The position numbers were made by a program, and so were the translations under genes. From assembly GCA_030598525.1 (NCBI GenBank), contig JAUVPT010000013.1, forward strand, positions 1-19,157: DNA of 19,157 bases, written 5' to 3'. This document shows, piece by piece, positions 1 to 8,664 of this stretch. The DNA comes from Gemmatimonadota bacterium. GTDB taxonomy: Bacteria > Gemmatimonadota > Gemmatimonadetes > Palauibacterales > Palauibacteraceae. Within the stretch, counting starts at the first letter, position 1; the number at the start of each line of letters is the position of its first letter. The notes under the pieces were generated by a model. The model saw nothing but the letters and a program-made list of their open reading frames with translations. It was not told the DNA's origin and ran no database searches.

Positions 1-2712
1 CAGGCGCCGGCCACACGGCTGGCCGTCGAGGGGCGGGTGCGGGGAGTGGGCACGGACCCGGCCACCCTCGAGGCCACCTTCGACCTGACCATCCTGCAGT
101 CTCTCATCGAAGGCGCGCGGGTCGATTCCAGCCTGCTCCGTTTCACCGTTTCCGACGGGCTGGCCGTGGCAGACACCTTCGCCATCCAGACGGATGCCGG
201 CCGGGTCAGGGGAAGAGGCACTTTCGGACTCGCTGAGGAGACGAGAGGGTCGTTGATCCTGGACGTGTACGCCCCAAACCTCGCGTCGTGGAATCGGTGG
301 ATCGTTCCGGGGCGAAATCCGGCCCGCCAGGACACCAGCCACGAGGGTCTGTTCGCCGCGTTTCCGGGCGACGATGACGCCGAACCGGGCGCGGTCGCGC
401 CTGCGAGCGGTGAGGCTCCCGACACGATCGCCGGGTCCATCCAGGCCCTGGGCATCCTGTCCGGCAACCTCAAGGACTTTTCGTTCGGAGGACGCCTGCA
501 TGGCCGGGGCGTCAGCTATGGCCCGATCCAGGCGGACTCGGTCGTCCTGACGGTCGACATCGACGACCCGAGGGTGCTGGATCAACTGACCGCGAGAGCC
601 ACCGTGTGGCGCCTTGCCGGAAGCGGCACCACGCTCGACAGCGCCGATGTCCTGTGGGTTCGCCAGGACTCCACCCTGAGCGACGTGGATCTGTACGCGC
701 GACGCGGATCCAGCCTCGAGTTCGATGCCCGTGCGCGGATCCAGTGGACGGAAACGGAGAAACGATTTGGGCTGGAGCGGCTCACCGCCGCGCTGGGAGC
801 CCGGAGGATGACGTTGGACGGACCCGCCGAGATCGTGTGGGGCGATGAGGGCTTCGCCTCCACCGGATTTCACCTGCGGGGAGAGGACGGAGCCGCCCTG
901 CGTCTCGAGGGGGTCGTTCCGGACAGTGGCGCCGCGAACCTCGACTTCGAGGTCCGGGGCTTCGACCTGGCGAGCCTGTCGCGAATACCGGACGAAGAGC
1001 TCCAGTACGAGGGAGTCCTGGACGCGGACGGACACCTCAGGGGAACGGCGGACGATCCGGCGTGGGACCTCTCGTTCGAGGTGTCGGATCCTGCCGTTCG
1101 CGGGTTCGCGTACCAGCGTCTTGAAGGCGATGCCGACTACGCGGACGGTCGGATGACCATGGGTATCAGCCTGCACGAGAACGGCACGCTTCTCGGCAGG
1201 CTTGACGGATCGATCCTCACGGACCTCGCGCTGAGACACAGGGAACGCCGGCTGTCGCCGAACCCTCTTCGCCTGGTCGTGGAGGCTGACAGCCTGCCCA
1301 TCGAGCCGCTGGAACTGGCGTTCCAGAGCCTCCAGGACGTGGAGGGGTTCGGGGCCGGCCGCATTGAGTTGTCCGGTGAACCGAACGCCCTGCGTCTCGA
1401 TGGGGCGGCCACGCTGACCGACGCCGCAGCGACCGTGCCCTACCTCGGCATACGGTTCGAGGACATTACCGCTTCGCTCACGTTCGATGGGACGAGAGCC
1501 CTGCTTCAGTCGGGGAGGTTGAGTTCGTCGGCGGGCGGCTCCGCCACGCTGCGAGGGGCGATCGACACGCAGGCACCGACGAACCTCGGGTTCGACCTGA
1601 CGATCGACATGAACCGGTTCCGGGCGATGGACCGGCGGATGGCGGAGTTCCTGCTCGACGGAGGAGGACACCTCGGAGGTTTCTACCGCTCTCCCGAGTT
1701 GACCGGCACTTTCAGGATCTCCGAGGGCCAGGTCCGTGCTGAGCGCTTCATGCGGAGGCAACAGGCGGTGGATCTCACCGATCCGATGGTCACGGCCCTG
1801 ATCGACACCACGCTCGTGCTGGAGCAGCGCCTTTTCGAGAGGGCCCAGAACCCGTTCATGCAGAATCTGCGCATGGACGCCGAGATCAGCATCGGCCCGA
1901 ATTTCTGGCTACGATCACAGGCCCTCGAAGTCGAGTTGGCGGGCACACTGGACGTGCAGATGGACCGGGCTCTTGGCGATCTGATCGCTTTCGGCACCCT
2001 GAACCTGGCCCGCGGAAAGTACCGCTACGTATCGGGTTCGGGGACGGACCTGTCGAGCCTGTACTCGAGGCAGCTCCAGATCGCCAGCGGCTCGATCACG
2101 TTCACGGGAGCGCCCGGCATGGACCCGAACCTGGACATCCAGGCCGAGTACGAAACCCGGTCTGACCTGGGCCCGGTGACGATTACCGTGGATATCGGCG
2201 GGACCGCTACGGCGCCGACGCTCCAGACCTCCAGCGACCCGCCTCTTCCCGGGGCGGACGAAATCTGCTTTCTGTTGTTTTCGACGGCCTGCATCGGGGC
2301 CGGGACGGAGGGAGGAGAGTTCGCAGCATCGCTGGTTCGCGAGAGTCTCCTCGGGACGGTGAGCAATCAGTTCTCCCAGGTGCTGGTGAGCGGGGTGGGG
2401 CTTGTGGATTACTTCGACATCCGGTCCACGGGGCAGGCGGGCCCGATCGAATCCGGGAGCACGACGAGCTTGCTGTACGGCACGGAACTCGAGATCGGTC
2501 GATACCTTACGCCAGACCTGTTCGTGAGTGCGACCCAGCCACTGGGTGGTCAGCTGCCGGGATTTGGTCTCGAGTGGTCGTTCTCCCGCTACTGGCGGCT
2601 CGAATTCGTGACGGAAGACCGGTTCAAGAGATACGCGTCGTACGGTTACTCTTTCAGCTCGTATAGCCGGCGCACGTACGGCCTGATGCTCTTCCGGGAC
2701 TGGAACTTCTGA
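1..2712 (+). CDS. tamB: TamB-like translocation/assembly module protein, C-terminal part (5' end outside window)
   Basis: The reading frame is open from base 1 and stops with TGA at 2710-2712, so about 903 residues of a longer protein are visible. A GTG at 37 lies inside the frame and is unlikely to be the true start. The protein is a long run of beta-rich, weakly repetitive segments, as in AsmA/TamB bridge proteins. The last 350 or so residues look like the conserved TamB (DUF490) domain: an RGKYRYVSGSG segment near 2010-2040, an LYSRQLQIASGSITF strand near 2058-2102, PNLDIQAEYE, and the SDPPLPGADEICFLLFS block near 2233-2284. The protein ends in alternating aromatic strands and a terminal Phe. 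TamB-family proteins span the periplasm and support outer-membrane protein assembly and/or phospholipid transport to the outer membrane. No tamA/bamA-like gene is visible here. The next gene, an HtpX-like protease, follows after 30 nt. Confidence 0.9.
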   Translation, partial: QAPATRLAVEGRVRGVGTDPATLEATFDLTILQSLIEGARVDSSLLRFTVSDGLAVADTFAIQTDAGRVRGRGTFGLAEETRGSLILDVYAPNLASWNRWIVPGRNPARQDTSHEGLFAAFPGDDDAEPGAVAPASGEAPDTIAGSIQALGILSGNLKDFSFGGRLHGRGVSYGPIQADSVVLTVDIDDPRVLDQLTARATVWRLAGSGTTLDSADVLWVRQDSTLSDVDLYARRGSSLEFDARARIQWTETEKRFGLERLTAALGARRMTLDGPAEIVWGDEGFASTGFHLRGEDGAALRLEGVVPDSGAANLDFEVRGFDLASLSRIPDEELQYEGVLDADGHLRGTADDPAWDLSFEVSDPAVRGFAYQRLEGDADYADGRMTMGISLHENGTLLGRLDGSILTDLALRHRERRLSPNPLRLVVEADSLPIEPLELAFQSLQDVEGFGAGRIELSGEPNALRLDGAATLTDAAATVPYLGIRFEDITASLTFDGTRALLQSGRLSSSAGGSATLRGAIDTQAPTNLGFDLTIDMNRFRAMDRRMAEFLLDGGGHLGGFYRSPELTGTFRISEGQVRAERFMRRQQAVDLTDPMVTALIDTTLVLEQRLFERAQNPFMQNLRMDAEISIGPNFWLRSQALEVELAGTLDVQMDRALGDLIAFGTLNLARGKYRYVSGSGTDLSSLYSRQLQIASGSITFTGAPGMDPNLDIQAEYETRSDLGPVTITVDIGGTATAPTLQTSSDPPLPGADEICFLLFSTACIGAGTEGGEFAASLVRESLLGTVSNQFSQVLVSGVGLVDYFDIRSTGQAGPIESGSTTSLLYGTELEIGRYLTPDLFVSATQPLGGQLPGFGLEWSFSRYWRLEFVTEDRFKRYASYGYSFSSYSRRTYGLMLFRDWNF

Positions 2713-2730
2713 CTATAGATTCCGGCCCCT

Positions 2731-2735
2731 GGAGG
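2731..2735 (+). promoter_or_regulatory. Shine-Dalgarno site of the htpX-like gene
   Basis: GGAGG lies 7 nt before the ATG at 2743. It is the clearest ribosome binding site in the window and fixes the protease start. Confidence 0.8.
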
Positions 2736-2742
2736 TTGGTGC

Positions 2743-3573
2743 ATGAGCTACATCAAGACTTTCGGCCTGATGGCCCTGATGACGGCCCTGTTCGTGGCGA
2801 TCGCCGGTTGGTTCGGCGGCCGATCGGCCATGATTATCGCGCTGGGGTTTGCGGCCGTGTTCAACTTCGGCGCCTACTGGTTCTCGGATCGTGCCGTGCT
2901 CCGCATGTACCGGGCGCGTCCTCTCGAGAGACACGAAGCTCCCGGGCTGTACGACATGGTGGACGATCTCCGGCAGCGCGCCGGGCTGCCGATGCCGGCC
3001 GTGGCAATCTCGGCGTCGCATCAGCCGAACGCGTTCGCCACCGGCCGCGACCCCGCGCACGCTGTGGTATGCGTGACACAGGGGATGCTGCAGGTCGCGA
3101 GCGCGGACGAACTGGCGGGCGTACTCGGACACGAACTTGCGCACATCAAGAACCGGGATATGCTGATCGGCACTGTCGCGGCCACCCTGGCCGCAGCCGT
3201 GGTGATGCTTGCGCGTCTCGGCTTCTGGTTCGGCGGAGATGACAACCGGGGCGGAGCGATCGGTGGCCTGATGATGCTGATCCTGGCCCCCGTTGCAGCC
3301 ATGCTGATCCAGATGGCCATCAGCCGGGCGGGAGAGTACCGGGCGGACCGGATTGGAGCGGAGATCAGCGGACAGCCACATGCCCTGGCGTCGGCCTTGA
3401 AGAAGCTGGAGGCGGAGGCCCGTCGCCGGCCCATGGATTTGAACCCGAGCGCCGCGCACCTGGCCATCGTGAACCCGCTGAGAGCGGGCGGCTTGAGCGG
3501 CCTGTTCCGGACCCATCCTCCAACCGAGGAACGGGTGCGGCGACTGGAGGAGATTGCCCGGCGTGGAGTCTGA
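2743..3573 (+). CDS. htpX: HtpX-type M48 family membrane zinc metalloprotease
   Basis: A 276-residue protein, close to the usual HtpX length of 280-295. It has two N-terminal hydrophobic helices (about residues 5-25 and 28-48). The M48 zinc site is HELAH at 130-134, with the third ligand most likely Glu198 in SRAGEYRAD. Two more hydrophobic segments (about 142-162 and 172-193) lie between them, the usual HtpX arrangement. The C-terminal THPPTEERVRRLEE is a typical M48 ending. HtpX degrades damaged or misfolded inner-membrane proteins and belongs to envelope stress control. ATG at 2743 is chosen for its strong GGAGG site. The gene sits between tamB and a lipid kinase, which fits an envelope-maintenance cluster. 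Its end overlaps the kinase start by 11 nt, suggesting translational coupling. Confidence 0.93.
   Translation: MSYIKTFGLMALMTALFVAIAGWFGGRSAMIIALGFAAVFNFGAYWFSDRAVLRMYRARPLERHEAPGLYDMVDDLRQRAGLPMPAVAISASHQPNAFATGRDPAHAVVCVTQGMLQVASADELAGVLGHELAHIKNRDMLIGTVAATLAAAVVMLARLGFWFGGDDNRGGAIGGLMMLILAPVAAMLIQMAISRAGEYRADRIGAEISGQPHALASALKKLEAEARRRPMDLNPSAAHLAIVNPLRAGGLSGLFRTHPPTEERVRRLEEIARRGV
3546..3552 (+). promoter_or_regulatory. Shine-Dalgarno site deciding the lipid kinase start
   Basis: GGAGGAG lies inside the htpX 3' end. It is 10 nt upstream of GTG 3563 but only 1 nt from the alternative TTG at 3554, so it favours the GTG start. Confidence 0.6.
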
Positions 3574-4483
3574 ATACCCGATACCGGATTCCGAGAGGTA
3601 CCTGGTCCTGCTCAACCCCAAGGCGGCGGGCGGACAGAGAGATGCTCTGCGCCGGCGTATCGCCGGTGCGATGGCATCGCACCGGGTCCCGTTCGACATC
3701 GTCGAGTCCACGAGCGTCGAGGACGGCCTTCGGGTCGTTCGTGCCGCGGTCCAGGCGGGATGCAAGGCGGTGGTTGCGGCGGGCGGGGACGGGACGATCG
3801 CCCTGGCACTCCGGGGCACAGCCGGCAGCGACGTTCCCGTCGCACTGCTTCCGTTCGGAACGGGAAACCAGCTGGCCCTCAACTTCGGAGTGCCGGTTTC
3901 ACTGGAAGACAGCGTCAGAGTGGCCGTGGAGGGTGAGACCGAGCGCATCGACCTCGGCCGGATCGATGACGAGTACTTCGCCCTGATCGCCGGGGCGGGC
4001 CTCGACGCGGAGGTAATGGCGAGTGCCACGACGGAGCTCAAGAACCGACTCGGAGTACTTGCCTACCTGGTGGGCGGCCTCAAGCACGTGGTGACGCCGA
4101 GTCGAACCACCTACCACATCGTGGCCGACGATGAAGAGATCGAGGTCGAGGCTTCAATGGTGCTGCTGGCCAACGCCGGGATCATCGGAGCGGGAGGTCT
4201 TCCGGTCGAGCTCAAGGTGGCGCCGCGGACGTCATTCCAGGACGGACTCCTGGACGTCGCGATCTTCTCGCCCCGGCACCTTCCCGACATGGCGGCGATG
4301 CTCACTCGAGTCGTCTTTCAGAAGTACTCGGGCGACGACCGGATGATCTTCCTGCAGGCCCGCAAGGTCTCCGTCGAGTCGGATCCGCCGGTCGCCGCCC
4401 AGATCGACGGCGAGCCGAGAGGAGAAACTCCGATCGTGGCCGAAATCGTGCCGTCCGCCGGGCGCATCCTCGTTCCCCGTTGA
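3563..4483 (+). CDS. Diacylglycerol kinase catalytic-domain lipid kinase (YegS/DgkB family)
   Basis: A 306-residue protein of normal family length. An N-terminal LVLLNPKAAGG segment is followed by the nucleotide-binding GGDGT at 74-78 and LPFGTGNQLA at 96-105; the family usually has GTxND or GTGN at this point. The C-terminal half has the beta-sandwich pattern, with LLANAGIIGAGG, DGLLDVAI and QIDGEPRG, the last typical of YegS/BmrU/DgkB. These enzymes use ATP to phosphorylate lipids such as diacylglycerol at the cytoplasmic face of the membrane. The true lipid substrate (diacylglycerol, phosphatidylglycerol or a long-chain base) cannot be read from the sequence. The GTG at 3563 overlaps the htpX stop by 11 nt. 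TTG 3554 would add three residues but has no room for its ribosome binding site. The context of tamB, htpX and this kinase suggests an envelope lipid role (inference). Confidence 0.9.
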   Translation: MESEYPIPDSERYLVLLNPKAAGGQRDALRRRIAGAMASHRVPFDIVESTSVEDGLRVVRAAVQAGCKAVVAAGGDGTIALALRGTAGSDVPVALLPFGTGNQLALNFGVPVSLEDSVRVAVEGETERIDLGRIDDEYFALIAGAGLDAEVMASATTELKNRLGVLAYLVGGLKHVVTPSRTTYHIVADDEEIEVEASMVLLANAGIIGAGGLPVELKVAPRTSFQDGLLDVAIFSPRHLPDMAAMLTRVVFQKYSGDDRMIFLQARKVSVESDPPVAAQIDGEPRGETPIVAEIVPSAGRILVPR

Positions 4484-4488
4484 CCTCG

Positions 4489-4506
4489 ATCCGGACCTTA
4501 CCGGAT
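4489..4506 (+). repeat. Short perfect inverted repeat between lipid kinase and lysA
   Basis: ATCCGG and CCGGAT arms of 6 bp flank a 6-nt loop. The repeat lies just after the kinase stop, with no T-run behind it. It could be a weak terminator, a processing hairpin, an operator or chance. Confidence 0.35.
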
Positions 4507-4529
4507 TCTCCCGAACACGAGTACGCAAC

Positions 4530-5765
4530 TTGACCGTCCGACCACACACGAGTCTCGACACGGAGCTTCTCTCGGAGATCATCCGCGAGCAAGGAACTCC
4601 AACCTACGTATACGATGCGCGCATTCTCGACGCCGGTGTCTGCCGGTGGATCGACGCGGTAGGTGATCCCTCCCGTATCTGCTACGCGGTGAAGGCCAAC
4701 TACAACCTGGGCGTGTTGGCCCGGCTCACTACGCACGGGATCGGCTTCGAGGCATCGACCGTGGGCGAGATGGCCCGTGCCCTCGCCGCCGGGATTCCCG
4801 CCAAACGGATCGTGCTCGGAGGAGTGCCCAAACCTCCGGAAGCGGTCGAGGAGGGGATTCGACGTGGCCTCGACCTGGTGGTTCTCCAGGCCGCGCACGA
4901 AGTGGAAGCCGCGGTCCGGGCGGGGGCCTCGCTGGAAGGCCCACCGGCACGTGTCGGCCTGCGGGTTCGTCCTGGAATCCGGGCGGGCGCCCACCCGTCG
5001 CTGGAAACCGGGCGGGCCGACGCCAAGTTCGGGTTCGGCCCATCCGAGATCCAGGAGGCATGGATCGCTCTGGATGGGGCGAAGGGGGTCGAGCCCACGA
5101 CGCTGGCCTTTCACCTGGGATCGGGTCTCGACTCGCTGGAGCCGTACGAAGGAGCGATCGAAGTGCTCTTGCGCCTCGTCCGGGATCTCGAGTCCTCAGG
5201 ACACGCGGTTCGCGAGCTGGACCTTGGCGGCGGCCTCGGCGTGGCGTATGACGAGGACGGTGCGGACCTGGAACCGGCGGAACTCGTGCGCATCGTACGG
5301 GAGCGCCTCGACGGGACGGACCTCGGGGTGCGATACGAGCCCGGCCGCTCGATCGCTGCGCGCGCCGGCACCCTGGTCACGCGGGTCCTGTATCGGCGAG
5401 AGAGGGACGGACACCCGGCCCTCGTGTGCGATGGGGGGTTTACCGACTTCGGCAGGTTCTCGCTGTACGGTGCGCAGCACCGAATCGAGCCCCTCGAGGG
5501 TTCGCTGGAAGGCCCCGATACGGTGGAAGTGTTGGGTCCCACCTGCGAATCCGGCGACAAGCTGGGCACGGAGCGCCCGCTTCACGGGGTCCGGCCGGGC
5601 GACCTGCTCGCCGTCCGTGACGTAGGAGCGTATGGGTTCGTTATGGCTTCCAACTACAACGCCCGTCCCCGACCGGCCGAGGTGATGGTGGACGACGACG
5701 GGTGGAAAGTGGTGAGGCAGCGCGAGAGCCTCGAAGACCTGTGGCGGGGAGAGACGGTCGGTTGA
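4530..5765 (+). CDS. lysA: Diaminopimelate decarboxylase
   Basis: This enzyme makes L-lysine and CO2 from meso-diaminopimelate, the last step of the DAP pathway, in the cytoplasm with pyridoxal phosphate. At 411 residues it has the normal LysA length. It is a fold-type III (alanine-racemase-like) decarboxylase: YAVKAN with the PLP lysine K55, HLGSG at 195-199, the phosphate-binding GGGLG at 233-237 and EPGR at 270-273. The second-subunit active-site segment is PTCESGD with Cys339, followed by GAYG and NYNARPRPAEV near the end. TTG at 4530 is the only start codon between the upstream stop and the conserved N-terminus, and it has no obvious Shine-Dalgarno site. It follows the lipid kinase by 46 nt. 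The stop overlaps the chosen uvrA start by 4 nt. No other lysine gene is nearby; the DapA-superfamily gene at 17381 is probably not dihydrodipicolinate synthase. Confidence 0.96.
   Translation: MTVRPHTSLDTELLSEIIREQGTPTYVYDARILDAGVCRWIDAVGDPSRICYAVKANYNLGVLARLTTHGIGFEASTVGEMARALAAGIPAKRIVLGGVPKPPEAVEEGIRRGLDLVVLQAAHEVEAAVRAGASLEGPPARVGLRVRPGIRAGAHPSLETGRADAKFGFGPSEIQEAWIALDGAKGVEPTTLAFHLGSGLDSLEPYEGAIEVLLRLVRDLESSGHAVRELDLGGGLGVAYDEDGADLEPAELVRIVRERLDGTDLGVRYEPGRSIAARAGTLVTRVLYRRERDGHPALVCDGGFTDFGRFSLYGAQHRIEPLEGSLEGPDTVEVLGPTCESGDKLGTERPLHGVRPGDLLAVRDVGAYGFVMASNYNARPRPAEVMVDDDGWKVVRQRESLEDLWRGETVG
5746..5753 (+). promoter_or_regulatory. Shine-Dalgarno site deciding the uvrA start
   Basis: GGGGAGAG lies inside the lysA 3' end, 8 nt before TTG 5762. 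It supports that start over the in-frame GTG codons at 5702 and 5741. Confidence 0.6.
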
Positions 5766-8575
5766 GCCAGGACGAAGCCGGATACCTCGTCGTACGCGGG
5801 GCGCGTGAGCATAACCTCAGGGACGTAGACGTCGCGATCCCGCGGAACCGGCTCACCGTCGTGACCGGGCTGTCGGGATCCGGCAAGTCATCGCTGGCAT
5901 TCGACACGATCTACGCGGAGGGGCAGAGGCGCTACGTAGAGTCGCTTTCGGCGTACGCCCGCCAGTTCCTGGGCGTGATGGAGAAACCGGACGTCGATAA
6001 GATAGACGGCCTGTCTCCGGCGATCGCGATCGAGCAACGTTCGGCCGCCCGCAACCCGCGCAGCACTGTCGGGACCGTGACCGAGATCTACGACTACCTC
6101 CGACTTCTCTGGGCCCGGGTCGGCACGCCCCACTGTCCGGATTGTGGAAGGCCGGTGCGTCGCCAGTCTGCCACGCAGATCGCCTCCCGTGTCGTTGCAT
6201 GGCCGGATGGAACGAGGGTCGAGATCCTGGCGCCTCTCATTCGCGGTCGGAAGGGAGGATTTCGAGACCTGTTCGACGAGGCCCTTCAGGAAGGCTTTGT
6301 CCGGGCGCGGGTGGACGGAAACCTGATCGACCTGTCGGAGCCGCCCCAATTGAACCGCCGCCTGAACCACGACATCTCGGTCGTGGTGGACCGGCTGGTC
6401 CTGGGGGAGAGCGAAAGGGCCCGGGTGGCCGAGTCCATCGAGACGGCTCTCCGCATGGCCGCGGGCACCGTGGAAGTGCTGGAGCACGCATCGGATCCCG
6501 GCGCGGATGACTCCGCCCCGGAGCGACATCTGTTCAGTGAGCACTACGCGTGCGCCGAGTGCGGAATCAGCATTCCCGAGCTCGAGCCCAGGCAGTTCTC
6601 GTTCAACTCTCCATACGGCGCCTGTCCGTCGTGCGACGGCCTCGGAGTGCGCCTCGAGCCGAACCGGGAGCTTTCGATCGGGGATGCGCGGATTTCCATC
6701 CTGGAAGGCGTCATCCTGCCCTGGGGGGTCCCCGCGGGCCGCTGGGCGCGAAAGTTCCTGCCGCCGCTCGCGGAAAAGCACGCGTTCGACCTGAACAGCC
6801 CGTGGGGCGTGCTCACGGACGATCAGCAGACCGCGGTCCTCGAGGGCGACCCTGACCTGGAGTGGGAGGGTGCGCTCGAACTGATCCGCCGGCAGTACCA
6901 CGAAACGGACAGCGACACCGTTCGCCGGAACCTCCACGAGTACATGACGGCCCGGGTATGCTCGGATTGCGAGGGAGGCCGGCTGCGGGCCGAGAGTCGG
7001 GCGGTGACCGTGGACGGTCAACGCCTCACGACGATCGTCGAGCTGTCCGTGGACGACGCTCTCGCGCTGTTCGAGGGCATGCAGGCAGGTCGCGCCGGCG
7101 AGCCTCTCGAAGGGGAGATTGCGGGCCCGATCCTCAAGGAAGTGTGCGAGCGCCTGAACTTCATGGCCCAGGTGGGTCTCGGGTACCTGACCCTGGGCCG
7201 GTCTGCCGACTCGCTGGCGGGCGGCGAGGCGCAGCGCATTCGCCTGGCCACTCAGATCGGAAGCCGCCTGGTCGGCGTCCTGTACGTGCTGGACGAGCCG
7301 AGTATCGGCCTCCATCCGCGGGACAACCGCCGCCTCCTGGATACTCTCCTTCAGCTCAGGGACCTCGGGAATACGGTGCTGGTCGTCGAGCACGACGAAG
7401 CCACGGTGCGGGCCGCCGACCACGTGGTGGATATGGGCCCGGGGGCCGGCCGGCATGGTGGGGAGATCCTGGTGTCGGGAACCGTGGACGAGCTACTGGC
7501 GACGGAGGACTCACTCACCGCCGCCTACCTCCGGGGAGACAGGGAGATCCCGGTGCCGGCGGAGCGGAAGACCGGGCGGGAGGGCGAGGCGCTCGTCGTC
7601 CGCGGGGCGACCGAGCACAACCTGCAGAACCTCGACGTGAGCTTTCCGCTCGGGCGCTTCATAGCGGTCACCGGCGTGTCCGGGTCCGGAAAATCCACCC
7701 TGGTGGAAGACGTGCTGTACCGGCGCGTGGCCCGCGAGCTTCATCGGGCCCGCACGGTTCCGGGAGCCCACGATTCCATCGAGGGACTGGACCTGGTGGA
7801 CAAGGTGATCGACGTGGATCAGAGCCCGATCGGTCGAACCCCACGCTCGAACCCGGCCACGTACACGGGCCTGTTCACGCCCATCCGCCAGCTTTACTCC
7901 CAGCTTCCAGAGGCCAGGATACGCGGAGACGGTCCGGGCCGTTTCAGCTTCAACGTCAAAGGGGGGCGTTGCGAGGCGTGTCGGGGCGACGGCCTGGTGA
8001 AGATCGAAATGCACTTCCTGCCCGATGTGTACGTGCCGTGCGACGTGTGCCGTGGGCGGCGCTACAATCGCGAGACCCTCGAGGTCCTGTACAAGGGGAA
8101 GAGCATCGCGGACGTGCTCGACATGACCGTGGACGAGGCACTCGAGTTCTTCGATCCGATACCGCGCGTGAAGCGGCACCTCTCCACCCTGTCGGATGTA
8201 GGCCTGGGTTACATACACCTCGGCCAGTCCGCTACGACGCTCTCCGGCGGCGAGGCCCAGCGGGTCAAGCTCGCATCGGAGCTCTCGAAGCGAGGGACGG
8301 GACGCACCCTGTACATCCTGGATGAACCGACGACCGGGCTTCATTTCGAGGACGTGCGCATCCTGCTCGAGGTCCTGCACCGACTGGTCGAACTGGGGAA
8401 CACGGTCCTCGTGATCGAACATCACATGGACGTCGTAAAGACGGCGGATTGGGTCATCGACCTCGGTCCGGAGGGTGGTTCCGGGGGCGGAATGGTGGTC
8501 GCCACGGGTACGCCGGAGGAAGTCGCTGGCGCCGCCGGCAGCTACACGGGCCGCTACCTGCGTGACATCCTCTGA
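5762..8575 (+). CDS. uvrA: Excinuclease ABC subunit A (UvrA)
   Basis: This is the damage-recognition ATPase of nucleotide excision repair. It works as a dimer, loads UvrB at bulky lesions and belongs to the ABC superfamily. Both ABC modules are complete: Walker A GLSGSGKSS near 37-45 and GVSGSGKST near 637-646, signatures SLAGGEAQR near 484 and TLSGGEAQR near 826, and Walker B LYVLDEPSIGL and LYILDEPTTGL. Zinc-finger cysteines lie near 263-295 (CAEC and CPSC) and 736-762 (CEAC and CDVC), and there is an extra CPDC pair near residue 124. With TTG 5762 the protein has 937 residues, close to the 940 of E. coli UvrA. An upstream GTG at 5702 would add 20 residues that look like lysA read in another frame. 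TTG overlaps the lysA stop as TTGA, so the two are probably translationally coupled, an unusual pairing. No LexA box is evident upstream. Confidence 0.97.
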   Translation: MSQDEAGYLVVRGAREHNLRDVDVAIPRNRLTVVTGLSGSGKSSLAFDTIYAEGQRRYVESLSAYARQFLGVMEKPDVDKIDGLSPAIAIEQRSAARNPRSTVGTVTEIYDYLRLLWARVGTPHCPDCGRPVRRQSATQIASRVVAWPDGTRVEILAPLIRGRKGGFRDLFDEALQEGFVRARVDGNLIDLSEPPQLNRRLNHDISVVVDRLVLGESERARVAESIETALRMAAGTVEVLEHASDPGADDSAPERHLFSEHYACAECGISIPELEPRQFSFNSPYGACPSCDGLGVRLEPNRELSIGDARISILEGVILPWGVPAGRWARKFLPPLAEKHAFDLNSPWGVLTDDQQTAVLEGDPDLEWEGALELIRRQYHETDSDTVRRNLHEYMTARVCSDCEGGRLRAESRAVTVDGQRLTTIVELSVDDALALFEGMQAGRAGEPLEGEIAGPILKEVCERLNFMAQVGLGYLTLGRSADSLAGGEAQRIRLATQIGSRLVGVLYVLDEPSIGLHPRDNRRLLDTLLQLRDLGNTVLVVEHDEATVRAADHVVDMGPGAGRHGGEILVSGTVDELLATEDSLTAAYLRGDREIPVPAERKTGREGEALVVRGATEHNLQNLDVSFPLGRFIAVTGVSGSGKSTLVEDVLYRRVARELHRARTVPGAHDSIEGLDLVDKVIDVDQSPIGRTPRSNPATYTGLFTPIRQLYSQLPEARIRGDGPGRFSFNVKGGRCEACRGDGLVKIEMHFLPDVYVPCDVCRGRRYNRETLEVLYKGKSIADVLDMTVDEALEFFDPIPRVKRHLSTLSDVGLGYIHLGQSATTLSGGEAQRVKLASELSKRGTGRTLYILDEPTTGLHFEDVRILLEVLHRLVELGNTVLVIEHHMDVVKTADWVIDLGPEGGSGGGMVVATGTPEEVAGAAGSYTGRYLRDIL

Positions 8576-8582
8576 GCCCTCG

Positions 8583-8611
8583 TTGATCGGACCCTCCCAC
8601 CGGGTTAAAGT
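8583..8611 (+). promoter_or_regulatory. Candidate sigma70-type promoter for the PspA module
   Basis: TTGATC (8583-8588) and TAAAGT (8606-8611) are separated by 17 bp. They lie in the 132-bp gap after uvrA and upstream of the three-gene PspA module. Transcription would start near 8618, giving a leader of about 90 nt. No sigma54 TGGCAC-N5-TTGC element is visible, unlike enterobacterial psp. This is a prediction from spacing and consensus only. Confidence 0.45.
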
Positions 8612-8642
8612 AAAAGACTTCGAAGGACGGCGGGAAACGAGC

Positions 8643-8664
8643 GAAACCGGCAGGGGTCGGTTTC
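8643..8664 (+). repeat. Inverted repeat in the leader of the PspA module
   Basis: Perfect 7-bp arms GAAACCG (8643-8649) and CGGTTTC (8658-8664) flank an 8-nt spacer. The repeat lies between the candidate promoter and the first start codon. The centre-to-centre spacing of 15 bp could suit a dimeric repressor or an RNA hairpin. No T-run follows, so a terminator is unlikely. Confidence 0.5.

Noticed and set aside
2713..4041. 442-codon open frame on the minus strand across htpX and the lipid kinase
   Set aside because: It is fully antisense to two clear genes, low in complexity (Arg, Ser, Pro, His rich) and has no family motif. Such frames are expected in GC-rich DNA.
4480..4509. Promoter in front of lysA (TTGACC-18-GATTCT)
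   Set aside because: The -35 is fair, but the -10 matches only half of the consensus and overlaps the kinase stop; kept out of the features.
5888..7456. 522-codon minus-strand open frame inside uvrA
   Set aside because: Antisense to the strongly conserved UvrA ABC module, with biased composition and no recognisable domain.
6862..8325. 487-codon plus-strand open frame inside uvrA in another frame
   Set aside because: Gly/Arg/Pro-rich shadow of uvrA. UvrA motifs continue without break through the region, so no frameshift is implied.
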